Below are positions 23,971-34,483 of a stretch of 64,000 nucleotides of DNA, in pieces (position 1 is the first letter of the stretch; each line of letters starts with the position of its first letter). The stretch lies in the NCBI GenBank assembly GCA_905147135.1, contig LR990044.1:14822122-14886121 (forward strand), read 5' to 3'. Under the pieces are notes generated by a model, which worked only from the letters and a program-made list of their open reading frames with translations, was not told the origin of the DNA and did not search any database. This DNA is from Blastobasis lacticolella. Taxonomy: Eukaryota > Arthropoda > Insecta > Lepidoptera > Blastobasidae. The position numbers and the translations under genes were made by a program.

Positions 23971-24919
23971 GTTTAATTTTAAATTGGATCTTGTAAAAAA
24001 CTGTAACCACCTACCCTCTGACTTAGGCCAAGACCACACCTGTCCCTACCCCTATCACCAATATAACACCAAATAATAAAAAGTCTTCTAACGGGTCTAA
24101 ACATGCCTTTTCGCAGCACATGTAAACGATTCATTCGCTTCCCACTGTCCCCAATTTTTTCAATCTCCCATTTGGGGACAACGCCAATCATTTGTTTTAA
24201 TTTCAAAGTACAACAGATTTTATGTAAACAAAGCTAAGAATCATCTTAACTAGCTTTCAAATAAAGAAAATTGCATCAAAATTGGTCCGTCAAACTTTAT
24301 TACATCAACTTAGTATGTATATTATAGGTATCGACAAATATGTACCTAGTACTAACAAATCTTGTACAATTATAATAAACGGCCCAAGTGCGAATGGGAC
24401 AAACGTCGGATTTAATGCAATTCTACGAATTACTTTTCCTCTAGCATCTATATTGCTTTCCGGAACATAGACGTGTTTAGGTCTAATTGTAACATTCTTT
24501 GGTCTTCTCCCTCCTGTGTATCAATCCACATTCATATTCAATACCCTTTTGGTGATATGATTTTCGTCTAAATTGCATATATATTGATGAGTAATTGTTA
24601 CAAAGAACAAACGATAAAACGGCAAGATGAACAATTGATATAATGAGTAATTGTTAAAAAATAACGAATGACATAATAACGCAAATGAGACAATGTGTGT
24701 ATGAGGGTTCACTGATGTAATCGGGATCGGGATTCGCATAAACTTTGTAACATTTAAATTATGTAATTATGTAATTAATTATCCAGGTTAACAAGGAGTG
24801 TAAGTGTAAGTAAGTAAGTTAGTGCACGCACCCGAATACATCAAATTGAAGGAGACTTTGAACACAATAATATACTTAATTGGTGGCCAATCCCAACCCA
24901 GGACTAAATAATCAATAAA

Positions 24920-25095
24920 TACTAGCGACCCGCCCCGGCTTCGCACGGATAGACCTTAACAAGTTATCGAAATCTTCCTCATGAATCCACCCTGTCTATT
25001 GGTGCACCACATGAAAATCCGTTCATTAGTTTTTGAGTTTATCGCGCACATACAGACAGACACGCGGCGGGCGACTTTGTTTTATAATATGTAAT
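24920..25095 (-). mobile_element. Helitron-like segment, antisense
   Basis: ACTAGCGACCCGCCCCGGCT is the reverse of a CTAGT-type 3' end. It runs to GGCGACTTTGTTTTATAATA, the reverse of the usual inner start. Related to the 59.4 kb copy. Confidence 0.55.
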
Positions 25096-25461
25096 GATGA
25101 AATAGGCATTTAAGTACATTTTTGTTTGTCAGTCGGAAGATTTGTCGCTTATATGCTTCGAAACAGTACTATAGATTTAAATGATTTTTTGTAATTAAAC
25201 AGGAATTGTATTTTAATTATTTGTGTACAGGTACTTAGGTATTTTATTTAGGTATCTTGGAACTTTGGAAGTTTCAGAAAATGCTACAAAGGATGTGAAT
25301 AAAAGACAAAAAACATTAAATTATTATTTAATTCTGATGTACATATTATGAATATAAACATATACATATGAAATTTCTGGCAATTCTGGGATTTTTAGCC
25401 ATCTCTTTTATGGGTCGTAATAAACACGAAATCTTTTAATTTGTAGATTCTGGATCTAAGT

Positions 25462-25560
25462 TAGTCTATACTAATATTATAACGAGAAAAGATTTGTATT
25501 TTTGTTTGTAATGAATAAATACAAACACTACATGTGAAAATCGTAACTCGAACGTAAGTG
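25462..25560 (+). mobile_element. Helitron-like 5' end
   Basis: TCTATACTAATATTATAACG followed by AAAGATTTGTATTTTTGTTT fits the 5' end (starting TC) that I recall for lepidopteran non-autonomous Helitrons. The rest is missing. Confidence 0.45.
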
Positions 25561-26109
25561 ACTTATAGCAGTCATTCTTCCACCCTTGCTCACTGTTGCT
25601 CATCTGAAATAATTTTTAGAAACCGTCGCGCTCACACCTGTAGAAACTAATTTATTGCCAATAATATGTTGTCCATCTACGTGGATTTTGGTCAATCTTT
25701 TTACATAATACTGTCCTAAATTTAGTAACTGAATCAGTTACCGGTTAATACGCGACGAAGTAGGACGTGTCGTGTAGTGCACGAGGATGAGAATGTCTCC
25801 AGTACCTCCTGTCTAGACACGAAAACATTGGAATTTGCCTAGTCAGATAAAATAAAAATAACCTAAACTTTTTTAAGTATTCTGCACCGACGCTTTAATA
25901 TTTTTATTCGGAAAGATAAAACTAGTACCTAGTGTACTTCATGCACGACGAGCAACGCAGCGACTGAACTAAAATCAGTTAGATACTAAATGCTGTAGAT
26001 TCAGGAATCATACTTTCTTCTCGATCGTAACTTGCTAAATGCGATTACACTTGTCCCGAATTTAGTAACTAATCGTTTCGACTACTGAGTTTAGCCAAAA
26101 GTAAAGCTT

Positions 26110-26290
26110 TTTAGTGGTGCCTGAGATTGCGACTCGGCAAGCGTAGTGAGTGTAGGACGCCCTCTTAAGTGTAGGTGGAGATGCGAATGGCTGCCGATAG
26201 ATGGAAGGTAGTGCGTCAAGCATTGGCACTCATGAGGCCTATGTCCAGCAGTGGACTAGTTTAGGCTTATGATAATGATAAAGTTGATAT
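26110..26290 (+). mobile_element. RTE-type LINE 3' end
   Basis: GAGTGTAGGACGCCCTC, then GAGGCCTATGTCCAGCAGTG and a TGATAATGATAA tail: the standard end of lepidopteran RTE elements. 5'-truncated. Confidence 0.65.
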
Positions 26291-27068
26291 GTTTATCACA
26301 AGATCAAGTTATAATAATCAGTGGTCCTATGTTGGTTGATGTTATCGTTAGATTCCGTTGGGGTTTTAAAAAGACGAAATACAGGTGACTTTAAATTTAT
26401 TTTTGACACCAATTCCGAAATCGCGAAAAAAGTATCGGCCGTTTGATAGAAAAATTTAAAACCAATTCTGCCAAAATGTATGAAACCGCTGGTTCTTCCC
26501 CCGATTTCAGAGTTGGAGCCATAGTAAAAGTCGTTAGTTATCCACTTATTTTCCAGTAGCCCGCATAGAAAATAAAATTAAATCTAACGTCTTACGAGTA
26601 AAATGTGATTGCACAGAACCAACTCACACTCCTGCGTAATAAATATAATTATTAATTATCGATTTTTATTACGAATGTTTTATACGCCACCTACAAGTAG
26701 CCTGTTATGCTTTATTGGTTGATTGAAAAATTGCGCGGCCAACAGGAATTACAGTATCATTTCCACGACAGCGGGCAACCTTGTTACATAAATCTGTGTT
26801 GGCCCCATTGTAAAACTAAACTCAGTCATGCCTCATTTGTTCAACGTAAGATCGTCGTGTCGTGCCTTTGAGGTAAACTCCGCTATCGTACGAATAGTAT
26901 GTTTGCCAAAATGGATGCTGATTTTCTATTTCCGTCAAATAGAATATTTAAAAAGTATTTTAGGGTTTTGACAATCTAATTTGAATGACCTCCAGCCAAT
27001 TATTTTAAACGTAGATCTTATAAAGATTTTTACAATTTTCATTAAATGTTGCCTTTTGGTTGTTTCAG

Positions 27069-27193
27069 ATATTGGCCAGAAAACTCGCTACAAGGAGCGC
27101 ACTCGCACTATGATAGTGTGTTTCTTTGTATGCTTATGATCTGCATATAAAACAACGCCAGCAAGTCAAGTCTAACTCCGACATGGCTATTCT
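27069..27193 (+). other. Candidate 5'-UTR exon of PlexA
   Basis: Bounded by a strong acceptor (gttgtttcag) and a strong donor (gtaagtatt). It is 125 bp and non-coding, with a 9-codon upstream ORF starting ATGATAGTG. The nearest following acceptor-like site before the PlexA start is at 27,544. Predicted from splice signals only. Confidence 0.35.
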
Positions 27194-27876
27194 GTAAGTA
27201 TTCGATGTCTTGATGTTTTAAGTTTCGTATTTCAATTTATTTTTATCGTTGCGCTACCACGTTCACTCCCTCGTTACGAACAGCATGCCAAGTATTTTAT
27301 TTTTCAAAACCTCCCCTTTATGATGCTGAGGCTTTCGTCGGCGTGTGACTTGTATTCAGTGCACTGACCGCGTCGGGAACGCCTGTGACCGCGCTTTCCT
27401 AGTACTAATCCATTTTCCATTATTAGTTGGTCGATTTAAATATCTAAAGAAAATGAAATATTATTTCATTACGCATTCAAATTCATTCCTATGACTTAAA
27501 AAATCGATTAGTACTTAAACGGGGTCTGCGCGTTCTCGCTTCAGCTCGTGAACTCGCTCCGATCGCACTGGACCTCTCCGAGCCACGGCGTGTCACTCGT
27601 GCACACCGCGGATAATTATCACAGTCGTATTACACTCGGGATAGGCTGTAATCATTGGAGACGCTGCAGGCTTCATCGGATGGTTTAGTTTAGGCTATTA
27701 CCAGGAGTTGGAGCGGTGCGATGGGAACGAAGCGGCGAAGCAGTTCGGGCCGCGGCCCGGGCGCGGCAGTGCGTCTGAGTGGGGTGTCTCGCGTTGCAGA
27801 TGCTCGGAGCGGGTGCGGGACGCAGTGGGCAAGCGACGGCGCGCGCGGTAAACTGCCGGCCACATGCGCGCGAACC

Positions 27877-30800
27877 ATGTGGCGCGTGCTGCTGGCCCTG
27901 TCGGCCGCGTGCGCCGCCGCGCGCGCCTCCCAGGATGTAGTGCGAACCTTCACCGACCCGCTGTCCTCGCCGACGTCGCAGTTCAACCACCTCGTCGTCC
28001 ATCAAAACACAGGACGTGTCTATATCGGTGCCGTCAACAGACTATATCAGCTGTCGGCGGACTTGGAAGTCGCACAAACGATAGTCACGGGACCCGTCAA
28101 CGATTCCGCCCAATGCACCTATGATTGCCCATCGAACTTTGTGAAGAAACCTACGGACAATGTGAACAAGGTTCTTCTTATAGACTACACGTCGAGTCGT
28201 CTTATAACGTGTGGCTCTGTGTTACAAGGCTTGTGTTCGGTGCGGAATATAAATAACATTTCTCTTGAAGTGCGCGAAGTTCGTGAACCTGTTGCAGCCA
28301 ACAATGCGACCGCATCGACTTTCGCGTTTATTGCACCGGGTCCGCCGCATCCGCCAGAGACGCAAGTTATGTACGTCGGGGTCACGTTTACTGGCAACTC
28401 GCCTTATCGTTCCGAAGTTCCTACCGTCAGCAGCCGGTCTCTTGAGGACGAACGCCTTTTTACAATAGCCAGAACGGCTGTAACAACTGGGACTAGAATG
28501 TTCGTCAATTCCTTATCTCGAGAAAGATATCCAATAAATTATGTGTATGGCTTTAAGTCAGAAGGATTCAGCTACTTTTTAACTACGCAGCTACGGGGCG
28601 TCGGGTCCGACACATACTACAGTAAATTAGTTCGAGTTTGCTATGACGACGAGAATTATTATTCATATACCGAAATACCCATGTCATGCACGGGTGGCGG
28701 AGGAGGCAATTTTGGATATAATCTCGTGCAGGCTGCTTTTGTTGGAAAGGCTGGCTCAGTTTTAGCTCAAGAATTGGGGATAATTCCCCAACAAGACGTA
28801 CTGTTTGCTGCATTTAGTCAAAGTGAAACCATAAATACGAACACGCCATCAGACTTGTCAGCTCTCTGTGTTTATTCTCTAAAGGCGATCCGACGAAAAT
28901 TTATGCAGAACATAAAAACCTGTTTCAGTGGAAACGGATCTAGAGGTCTAGATTTTATATCTCCATCGCATCCTTGTATCGGAACTAAATTACAATCAAT
29001 TAGTGAAGATTTTTGTGGCTTGGATGTGAACACCCCTCTAGGGGGTGAACAACCAGTGGAGGCTGTGCCTGTTGCTATATTTAAGAAGAGGCTTACTGCT
29101 GTGGCAGCAATTGCAACAGGAGATTACACAGTCGTATTTGCCGGAACAGCCAAAGGTCACCTCAAGAAGATCGTTGTGGAAAGTGCTACCTCTGCATTTG
29201 AATATGGTGATATAGTGGTCGATGAAGGCTCACCAGTGAATAAAGACTTATTCTTTGATACTCTATCAATGCATTTATACGTAATGACTGAACGAAAAGT
29301 GTCTAAAGTAAAAGTTCAAGAATGCAGCGTGTACAGATCATGTCTAACATGCCTTGGAGCCAAAGACCCTTATTGTGGATGGTGTTCTCTTGAAAATAAA
29401 TGTAGTCTTCGATCGGACTGTCAGGAAGCAGCAAAAGACCCTTTGTATTGGATTTCATATCGTAGTGGACGTTGTACTACCATTACGCAAGTGACACCCA
29501 ATCAACTTCAACGAACGACCGCCAGAACGTTAGATTTAGTTATTGAAAACTTGCCTACCCTTAATGGACAATTTTTGTGTGCATTTACAGCTTTAGAACG
29601 TACGTTAATAACCAATGCTACTAGAAAACCTTATGGTGTTAATTGTACCACTCCGCGTACCGACACTCTCCCACCGATCCCGGCTGGTCAACATCATTTT
29701 ACAGCTAAGTTGTCGGTGCGTACTACTCAGGGACCTGATTTTGTAGCTACAAACTTTACGTTTTTCGATTGCAACACGTACAGCTCGTGCACTCAGTGCG
29801 TCAGTTCGTTATTCCCATGCGATTGGTGCGTCGATGGCCACCGCTGCACTCATGACACTGCCGAGAATTGTAGGAATGATATCTTAGTTACCGGTATAAG
29901 TAGAATTGGTCCTAGCTACCGTTCTGGGCCAGGCTTTTGTCCTACTATAAATTCAACTTCAGAAGGCACAAATGAAATTTTAGTACCCTCGGGCGTGAAA
30001 AAGGCTATAAAGGTCAAAGTACACATCATTGGTCAATTTATCGTTCAAACAAGATTCGTATGTCAATTCAATATTGAGGGACGTGTAACTCACGTAAATG
30101 CCAAACTTCTCGCTGATACAATATATTGCGAAGCTGTCGAATTTACATATACCTCGCGTGCTCCTAACATCACGGCTTCATTTGCTGTAATATGGGGTGG
30201 CTCAAAGCCTTTAGACAATCCTGACAACACTCACATTCTTATTTACCGTTGTAACGATATGGCCGATAATTGTGGCATATGTTTAGCACTTCCAGAAAAA
30301 TTTGGATGTGGTTGGTGTCAAGGATCTGATAGATGTGAAGTTCAGGAGCAATGTGGTGCTCCTAGCGTATGGTTAAATAGGACTCAAACGTGCCCCAATC
30401 CTGAGATACACTCTTTTAAACCCCAGCGTGGTCCCTGGGATGGCGGAACTAATATTACTATCGAAGGAATAAATTTAGGACGTAATATATCTGATATTTA
30501 TAATGGAGTCACTATTGCAGGAATAAAATGCCAACCCATAATAGAATTGTACGTTAAAACAAGACAAATCGTTTGTACGGTTGATGGTCCAGGTCAAGAG
30601 GTGCCTCGGGATGGGCCCGTCGTAGTTCGCGTTGCAGATTATCGCGGAGAATCAAAATTGCATTATGAATTTGTCAATCCTAAAATACAGTCCATAGAAC
30701 CAGATTTTGGACCCCAGTCAGGAGGTACAAAACTGCATATTACAGGAAAATATCTTAATGCCGGAAGTAATATTCAAGCCTTCATCGATGACTTGCCATG

Positions 30801-33573
30801 TGCGATATTGTCGGTGACGGATGAAGAGGCTGTTTGCAGAACTAGTCATTCATATCAGTTGAAAATGGGGACACTCCGTATGCGTTTTGATAATGGTATG
30901 CGTACCTTAGATCGTAAAAAATTCGAATATGTGGAGGACCCCGTAGTAGTTTCGGTTGAATCAGGCCCACCTTCTGCAACACAACGCAAACAACCCAAAG
31001 GAATCCCTTCGGGCGGAATCTCTATTAAAGTGACGGGCAGAAATTTTGATTCAATCCAGTTTCCTCAGATTTACGTATACCACGATAACAGACCTTACAT
31101 TGCTCCTTGTAATAAGACTGATCAAACGCATTTAATTTGTGAATCTCCCGGCATTGAGAGTGCCGGATTAAATATAGATCCCGATAGACCTTTAGAATTG
31201 GAATATGGTTTCAACATGGACGACGTACAAACCGTACAGAATCTTTCAGCCAAAACTCGTGATCCATTCTTACTCTATCCAGATCCGTATTATGATAAGT
31301 TTGATGAAGAAGTAAAGTATTATAAATCGGAATATTTAACTATTAATGGTCAAAATTTAGATAGAGCTTGTACTGAAAATGATGTTGTGGTTCAAATCGG
31401 TTCGAGTTTGTGCAACGTCACGTCTCTTTCGAGGCACCAACTGACATGCCGTCCACCATCTCGCGATGAGTTGCCAGATGAGGATGAAACACCGGAAGTG
31501 GTGGTAAAAGTAGGCAACCGCGGTCTCACGTTTAACATCGGGAAATTGTCATACTCATCACAAGCCGGCGCTCAGGGCGCTTTAGCTAAGCCAGTATTAA
31601 TAGGAGTTATTGCTAGTATAGTAATACTCATATTCGTGTTTGTCGTGTTTCTAGTTATGTATAGGAGAAAATCCACTGAAAATATTAGGGTATTGAAGAA
31701 TATGCAAGAGCAAATGGATATTTTAGAATTAAGAGTAGCTGCAGAGTGTAAGGAGGCATTTGCGGAATTGCAGACAGAAATGACTGATTTGACGGGAGAC
31801 GTTACCGGTGGTATACCTTTCCTGGACTATCGCACGTACGCTATGAAAATATTGTTCCCTAATATTGACGACCACGTTGTCCTGCAATGGGAACGCCCAG
31901 AGCTTATTAGAAAAGATAAAGGCCTCAGAATGTTTGGACAGCTAATTATGAACAAAACATTCCTTTTATTATTTATTCGTACTTTAGAAAGCAATAGGTA
32001 TTTTTCAATGCGCGATCGTGTTAACGTTGCTTCTCTTATTATGGTTACTTTGCAAAGTAAAATGGAGTACTGTACCGACGTATTGAAGACACTTTTAGCT
32101 GAATTAATAGAAAAATGCATGGAGGGAAAGAGCCACCCCAAGTTGCTGCTGCGACGCACTGAGAGCGTAGCTGAGAAAATGCTAAGCGCTTGGTTTACTT
32201 TCCTCTTGTATAAATTCCTTCGCGAGTGCGCTGGCGAGCCGCTGTATCTATTGTTTAGATCCATGAAAGGTCAAGTAGACAAAGGCCCCGTAGATGCCAT
32301 ATCTTCGGAAGCGCGGTATTCTTTGAGCGAGGAAAAGTTGATTAGGCAATCCATCGATTTCAAAGCCATTTCCTTAAACGTAACAATATCTCAGCAAACG
32401 TTCTTTGTTAGCGGTTTAGAAGCAACAACTGAAAATGTTCAAGTTAAAGTTCTCGACTGTGATACAATAAGTCAAGTCAAAGAGAAATGTTTGGACGCCG
32501 TTTATCGCGCTACTCCATATTCTCAAAGGCCAAGTCGTGACGAACTGGACTTAGAATGGCGTACCGGTGCCTGCGGTCGACTTATTTTGTATGACGAAGA
32601 TAGTACCACGAAATGTGAAGGTGAATGGCGCAAACTGAACACTCTCTACCACTATCGCGTACCGGACGGCGCGTCCCTTAGTCTCGTCGCGAAACAGAGC
32701 TCGGTTTACAATCTCTCTAATATGGAAAAGAACGATAAGTCGCACACGTATGAAACTTTGAACCGCGGTAAATACGGTTCGGCCAGTCCGCCAGCCAGTC
32801 CACTCAAATTCGAACACCTTGGCGGGTTAAAATATTGGCATTTAGTGAAGCATCACGACGGTGACGCACACAAAGAGGGAGAGCGAGGAAATAAGATGGT
32901 CTCTGAAATTTATCTTACCCGTTTACTTGCTACTAAGGGTACATTGCAGAAATTCGTTGATGATCTATTCGAAACTATATTTAGCACTGCGCATCGCGGG
33001 TCAGCTCTGCCGCTCGCAATCAAATACATGTTCGATTTTCTCGATGACCAGGCATTGCAACACGCTATCTCCGATCCAGAAGTCGTTCATACCTGGAAAA
33101 GCAATTCGCTGCCATTACGTTTCTGGGTAAATCTGATAAAAAATCCCAACTTCGTATTCGACGTTCATAAGTCCAATACAGTAGATTCATGTTTATCTGT
33201 TATCGCGCAGACATTTATGGACTCTTGCTCAACATCCGATCACATTCTCGGTAAGGACTCTCCTTCCTCTAAGTTGCTTTACGCGAAAGACATTCCAGTG
33301 TACAAGGAGTGGGTAGAGCGTTACTATGCGGATATTAAATTGATGCCGGCTATTTCCGATCAGGATATGAATGCGATGCTAGCGGAGGAGTCGCGGCTCC
33401 ACACGAAGGAGTTCAACACGAACTGCGCACTGAACGAGCTGTACGCGTACGCGGTGAAATACAACGAACAGCTGATGGTAACGCTCGAGGAGGACGAGTT
33501 TTCGCAGAAGCAGCGGCTCGCCTACCGCCTCGAGCAGGTGCACGGCTTCATGGCGCACGACTTCAACGTCTGA
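27877..33573 (+). CDS. PlexA: Plexin A (semaphorin receptor), single coding exon
   Basis: Transmembrane receptor for semaphorins in axon guidance; its cytoplasmic GAP domain acts on Rap/Ras-type GTPases. The 1,898-residue protein starts at ATG 27877, where MWRVLLALSAACAAARA is a signal peptide. An in-frame ATG at 27721 would add 52 Arg/Gly-rich residues before it. Domains: Sema about 24-480; PSI repeats about 482-535, 630-668 and 791-830; four IPT/TIG domains about 842-1215; transmembrane helix about 1239-1263; cytoplasmic RasGAP-like region to the end. Both GAP arginine motifs are present: RRTES (Arg1426/1427) and LPLRFWVNLIKNP (Arg1748). The C terminus (EQVHGFMAHDFNV) is intact and the length is typical of plexin A. 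The coding region has no intron, unusual for a plexin. The next gene follows closely on the same strand. Plexin A is favoured over B by overall similarity recalled from insect proteins. Confidence 0.96.
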   Translation: MWRVLLALSAACAAARASQDVVRTFTDPLSSPTSQFNHLVVHQNTGRVYIGAVNRLYQLSADLEVAQTIVTGPVNDSAQCTYDCPSNFVKKPTDNVNKVLLIDYTSSRLITCGSVLQGLCSVRNINNISLEVREVREPVAANNATASTFAFIAPGPPHPPETQVMYVGVTFTGNSPYRSEVPTVSSRSLEDERLFTIARTAVTTGTRMFVNSLSRERYPINYVYGFKSEGFSYFLTTQLRGVGSDTYYSKLVRVCYDDENYYSYTEIPMSCTGGGGGNFGYNLVQAAFVGKAGSVLAQELGIIPQQDVLFAAFSQSETINTNTPSDLSALCVYSLKAIRRKFMQNIKTCFSGNGSRGLDFISPSHPCIGTKLQSISEDFCGLDVNTPLGGEQPVEAVPVAIFKKRLTAVAAIATGDYTVVFAGTAKGHLKKIVVESATSAFEYGDIVVDEGSPVNKDLFFDTLSMHLYVMTERKVSKVKVQECSVYRSCLTCLGAKDPYCGWCSLENKCSLRSDCQEAAKDPLYWISYRSGRCTTITQVTPNQLQRTTARTLDLVIENLPTLNGQFLCAFTALERTLITNATRKPYGVNCTTPRTDTLPPIPAGQHHFTAKLSVRTTQGPDFVATNFTFFDCNTYSSCTQCVSSLFPCDWCVDGHRCTHDTAENCRNDILVTGISRIGPSYRSGPGFCPTINSTSEGTNEILVPSGVKKAIKVKVHIIGQFIVQTRFVCQFNIEGRVTHVNAKLLADTIYCEAVEFTYTSRAPNITASFAVIWGGSKPLDNPDNTHILIYRCNDMADNCGICLALPEKFGCGWCQGSDRCEVQEQCGAPSVWLNRTQTCPNPEIHSFKPQRGPWDGGTNITIEGINLGRNISDIYNGVTIAGIKCQPIIELYVKTRQIVCTVDGPGQEVPRDGPVVVRVADYRGESKLHYEFVNPKIQSIEPDFGPQSGGTKLHITGKYLNAGSNIQAFIDDLPCAILSVTDEEAVCRTSHSYQLKMGTLRMRFDNGMRTLDRKKFEYVEDPVVVSVESGPPSATQRKQPKGIPSGGISIKVTGRNFDSIQFPQIYVYHDNRPYIAPCNKTDQTHLICESPGIESAGLNIDPDRPLELEYGFNMDDVQTVQNLSAKTRDPFLLYPDPYYDKFDEEVKYYKSEYLTINGQNLDRACTENDVVVQIGSSLCNVTSLSRHQLTCRPPSRDELPDEDETPEVVVKVGNRGLTFNIGKLSYSSQAGAQGALAKPVLIGVIASIVILIFVFVVFLVMYRRKSTENIRVLKNMQEQMDILELRVAAECKEAFAELQTEMTDLTGDVTGGIPFLDYRTYAMKILFPNIDDHVVLQWERPELIRKDKGLRMFGQLIMNKTFLLLFIRTLESNRYFSMRDRVNVASLIMVTLQSKMEYCTDVLKTLLAELIEKCMEGKSHPKLLLRRTESVAEKMLSAWFTFLLYKFLRECAGEPLYLLFRSMKGQVDKGPVDAISSEARYSLSEEKLIRQSIDFKAISLNVTISQQTFFVSGLEATTENVQVKVLDCDTISQVKEKCLDAVYRATPYSQRPSRDELDLEWRTGACGRLILYDEDSTTKCEGEWRKLNTLYHYRVPDGASLSLVAKQSSVYNLSNMEKNDKSHTYETLNRGKYGSASPPASPLKFEHLGGLKYWHLVKHHDGDAHKEGERGNKMVSEIYLTRLLATKGTLQKFVDDLFETIFSTAHRGSALPLAIKYMFDFLDDQALQHAISDPEVVHTWKSNSLPLRFWVNLIKNPNFVFDVHKSNTVDSCLSVIAQTFMDSCSTSDHILGKDSPSSKLLYAKDIPVYKEWVERYYADIKLMPAISDQDMNAMLAEESRLHTKEFNTNCALNELYAYAVKYNEQLMVTLEEDEFSQKQRLAYRLEQVHGFMAHDFNV

Positions 33574-34005
33574 ACGTCATGAGGCCGCGCCTAGCCCACC
33601 GCTCTTGTATATAAAGCCCCCGCACATATCTATGCTGGCAACTATTGTATATATTAGATAGTGTACAGTCTTTAATATTGTAATTTTTTGTATAATTTCA
33701 GCGGCCCGATGTCGTTTTTTAATTTTATATAATGAACTTTGTATTGATTTTACACGACGAACTCGGCCGGCCGCGGTCGTGCCACAGTATGCATTGTAAA
33801 CTAAAAATTGTGTATGTCTGTCTATGTGTGCTCGCGTCGTACGAGTTAATGTTACGTCGATCGGTGTAAAATGTGTGTCGCAAATGAAATCGCATGTAAG
33901 CCCGCCGGCGAGCGCTGCGGTCGTTTGCCGGCGGGCGATTTTTAAATTTGTACTCGCAGTCTTCTTAACGAAATAACCGACAGTGAACTGGTGAACGATT
34001 CCATT

Positions 34006-34011
34006 AATAAA
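34006..34011 (+). terminator. Poly(A) signal of PlexA
   Basis: AATAAA 433 bp after the stop codon, followed by a GT-rich stretch (TTTGTGTTTGAATTG). It is the best candidate for the end of the PlexA mRNA and lies 272 bp before the LPGAT1 exon. Confidence 0.6.
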
Positions 34012-34029
34012 TATCGTCGAATGTACACT

Positions 34030-34283
34030 TTGTGTTTGAATTGAGCACGGCGCAGCGCCATTGTCCGCGTCCGACGAAAGCCCCCGCGTCTCGGCACTCG
34101 GCAGCTGTCAGCAGGGAGAACGCGGTGCGGTGCCACCTCGCCCCGCGTCGCCGCCACGGAACCCTCGCGCGGTTCGGTCCACCCGCGGCCCGGCCCCGGC
34201 GCCGCATCGCCCGGCGAGGGTTGCGTGCGCGCGGCTCGCGGCGAGGCGGCAAGGCCTGAACCGACGCGGCCCTGCTGTTTCAG
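34030..34283 (+). promoter_or_regulatory. CpG-rich gap between PlexA end and LPGAT1 exon
   Basis: About 250 bp, strongly GC- and CpG-rich unlike the surrounding DNA, between the PlexA poly(A) signal and the LPGAT1 exon. Several short frames are open on both strands, as expected from GC richness. It may hold the LPGAT1 promoter or an intron/5'-UTR part. No TATA box is seen. Confidence 0.4.
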
Positions 34284-34483
34284 TCGGTACGTGCGGATCG
34301 CGGCACGGACGGCATTCGCGGTCGCCAACAACATATACTGCATCCCGGCTTACGTCGTGTGGATGATGGCGCTGCGCCTCATCAGACCCCTATACGCCCC
34401 GATCTATTGGAAGGCGGAAGGCCTCATGTTCCACTGGCTGCTGGCGATGGTCTCGTTGTGGTCCTGGACGGCTGGATACAAGA
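34284..34483 (+). CDS. LPGAT1: LPGAT1-like lysophospholipid acyltransferase, N-terminal exon
   Basis: LPGAT1 is an ER-membrane acyl-CoA-dependent acyltransferase acting on lysophosphatidylglycerol and related lysolipids. This exon encodes the membrane-embedded N-terminal region: RTAFAVANNIYCIPAYVVW, then YWKAEGLMFHWLLAMVSLWSW and TAGYK. It aligns, from memory of the human protein, with the stretch just before the catalytic NHQ block. The acceptor CTGCTGTTTCAG ends at 34,283 and a consensus donor (gtaagt) starts at 34,484. No ATG precedes it in frame, so the start codon must be in an upstream exon I cannot place; the frame stays open through 34,225 but only from GTG. Downstream exons with the catalytic H-x4-D motif were not found, so they probably lie beyond base 64,000, implying a very long intron. 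Confidence 0.8.

Larger units (their letters stand above)
18861..27068. other. Non-coding interval upstream of PlexA (intergenic or 5'-UTR intron)
   Basis: No coding exon is supported. It contains a CTAGCTGACCCGG repeat (20.99-21.19 kb), antisense LINE tails (21.57-21.73 and 22.17-22.30 kb), SINE 1 copy C (22.68-22.85 kb), Helitron-like pieces (23.68-23.97, 24.92-25.09 and 25.46-25.56 kb) and an RTE tail (26.11-26.29 kb). The stretch 18.9-20.9 kb is AT-rich with nothing recognised. Confidence 0.6.

Noticed and set aside
31827..32264. 145-codon minus-strand open frame
   Set aside because: Opposite the plexin cytoplasmic domain, with no recognisable motif.
34004..34343. Arg/Pro-rich open frames on both strands
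   Set aside because: They come from GC-rich composition at the LPGAT1 start region. Only the plus-strand acyltransferase frame has homology.
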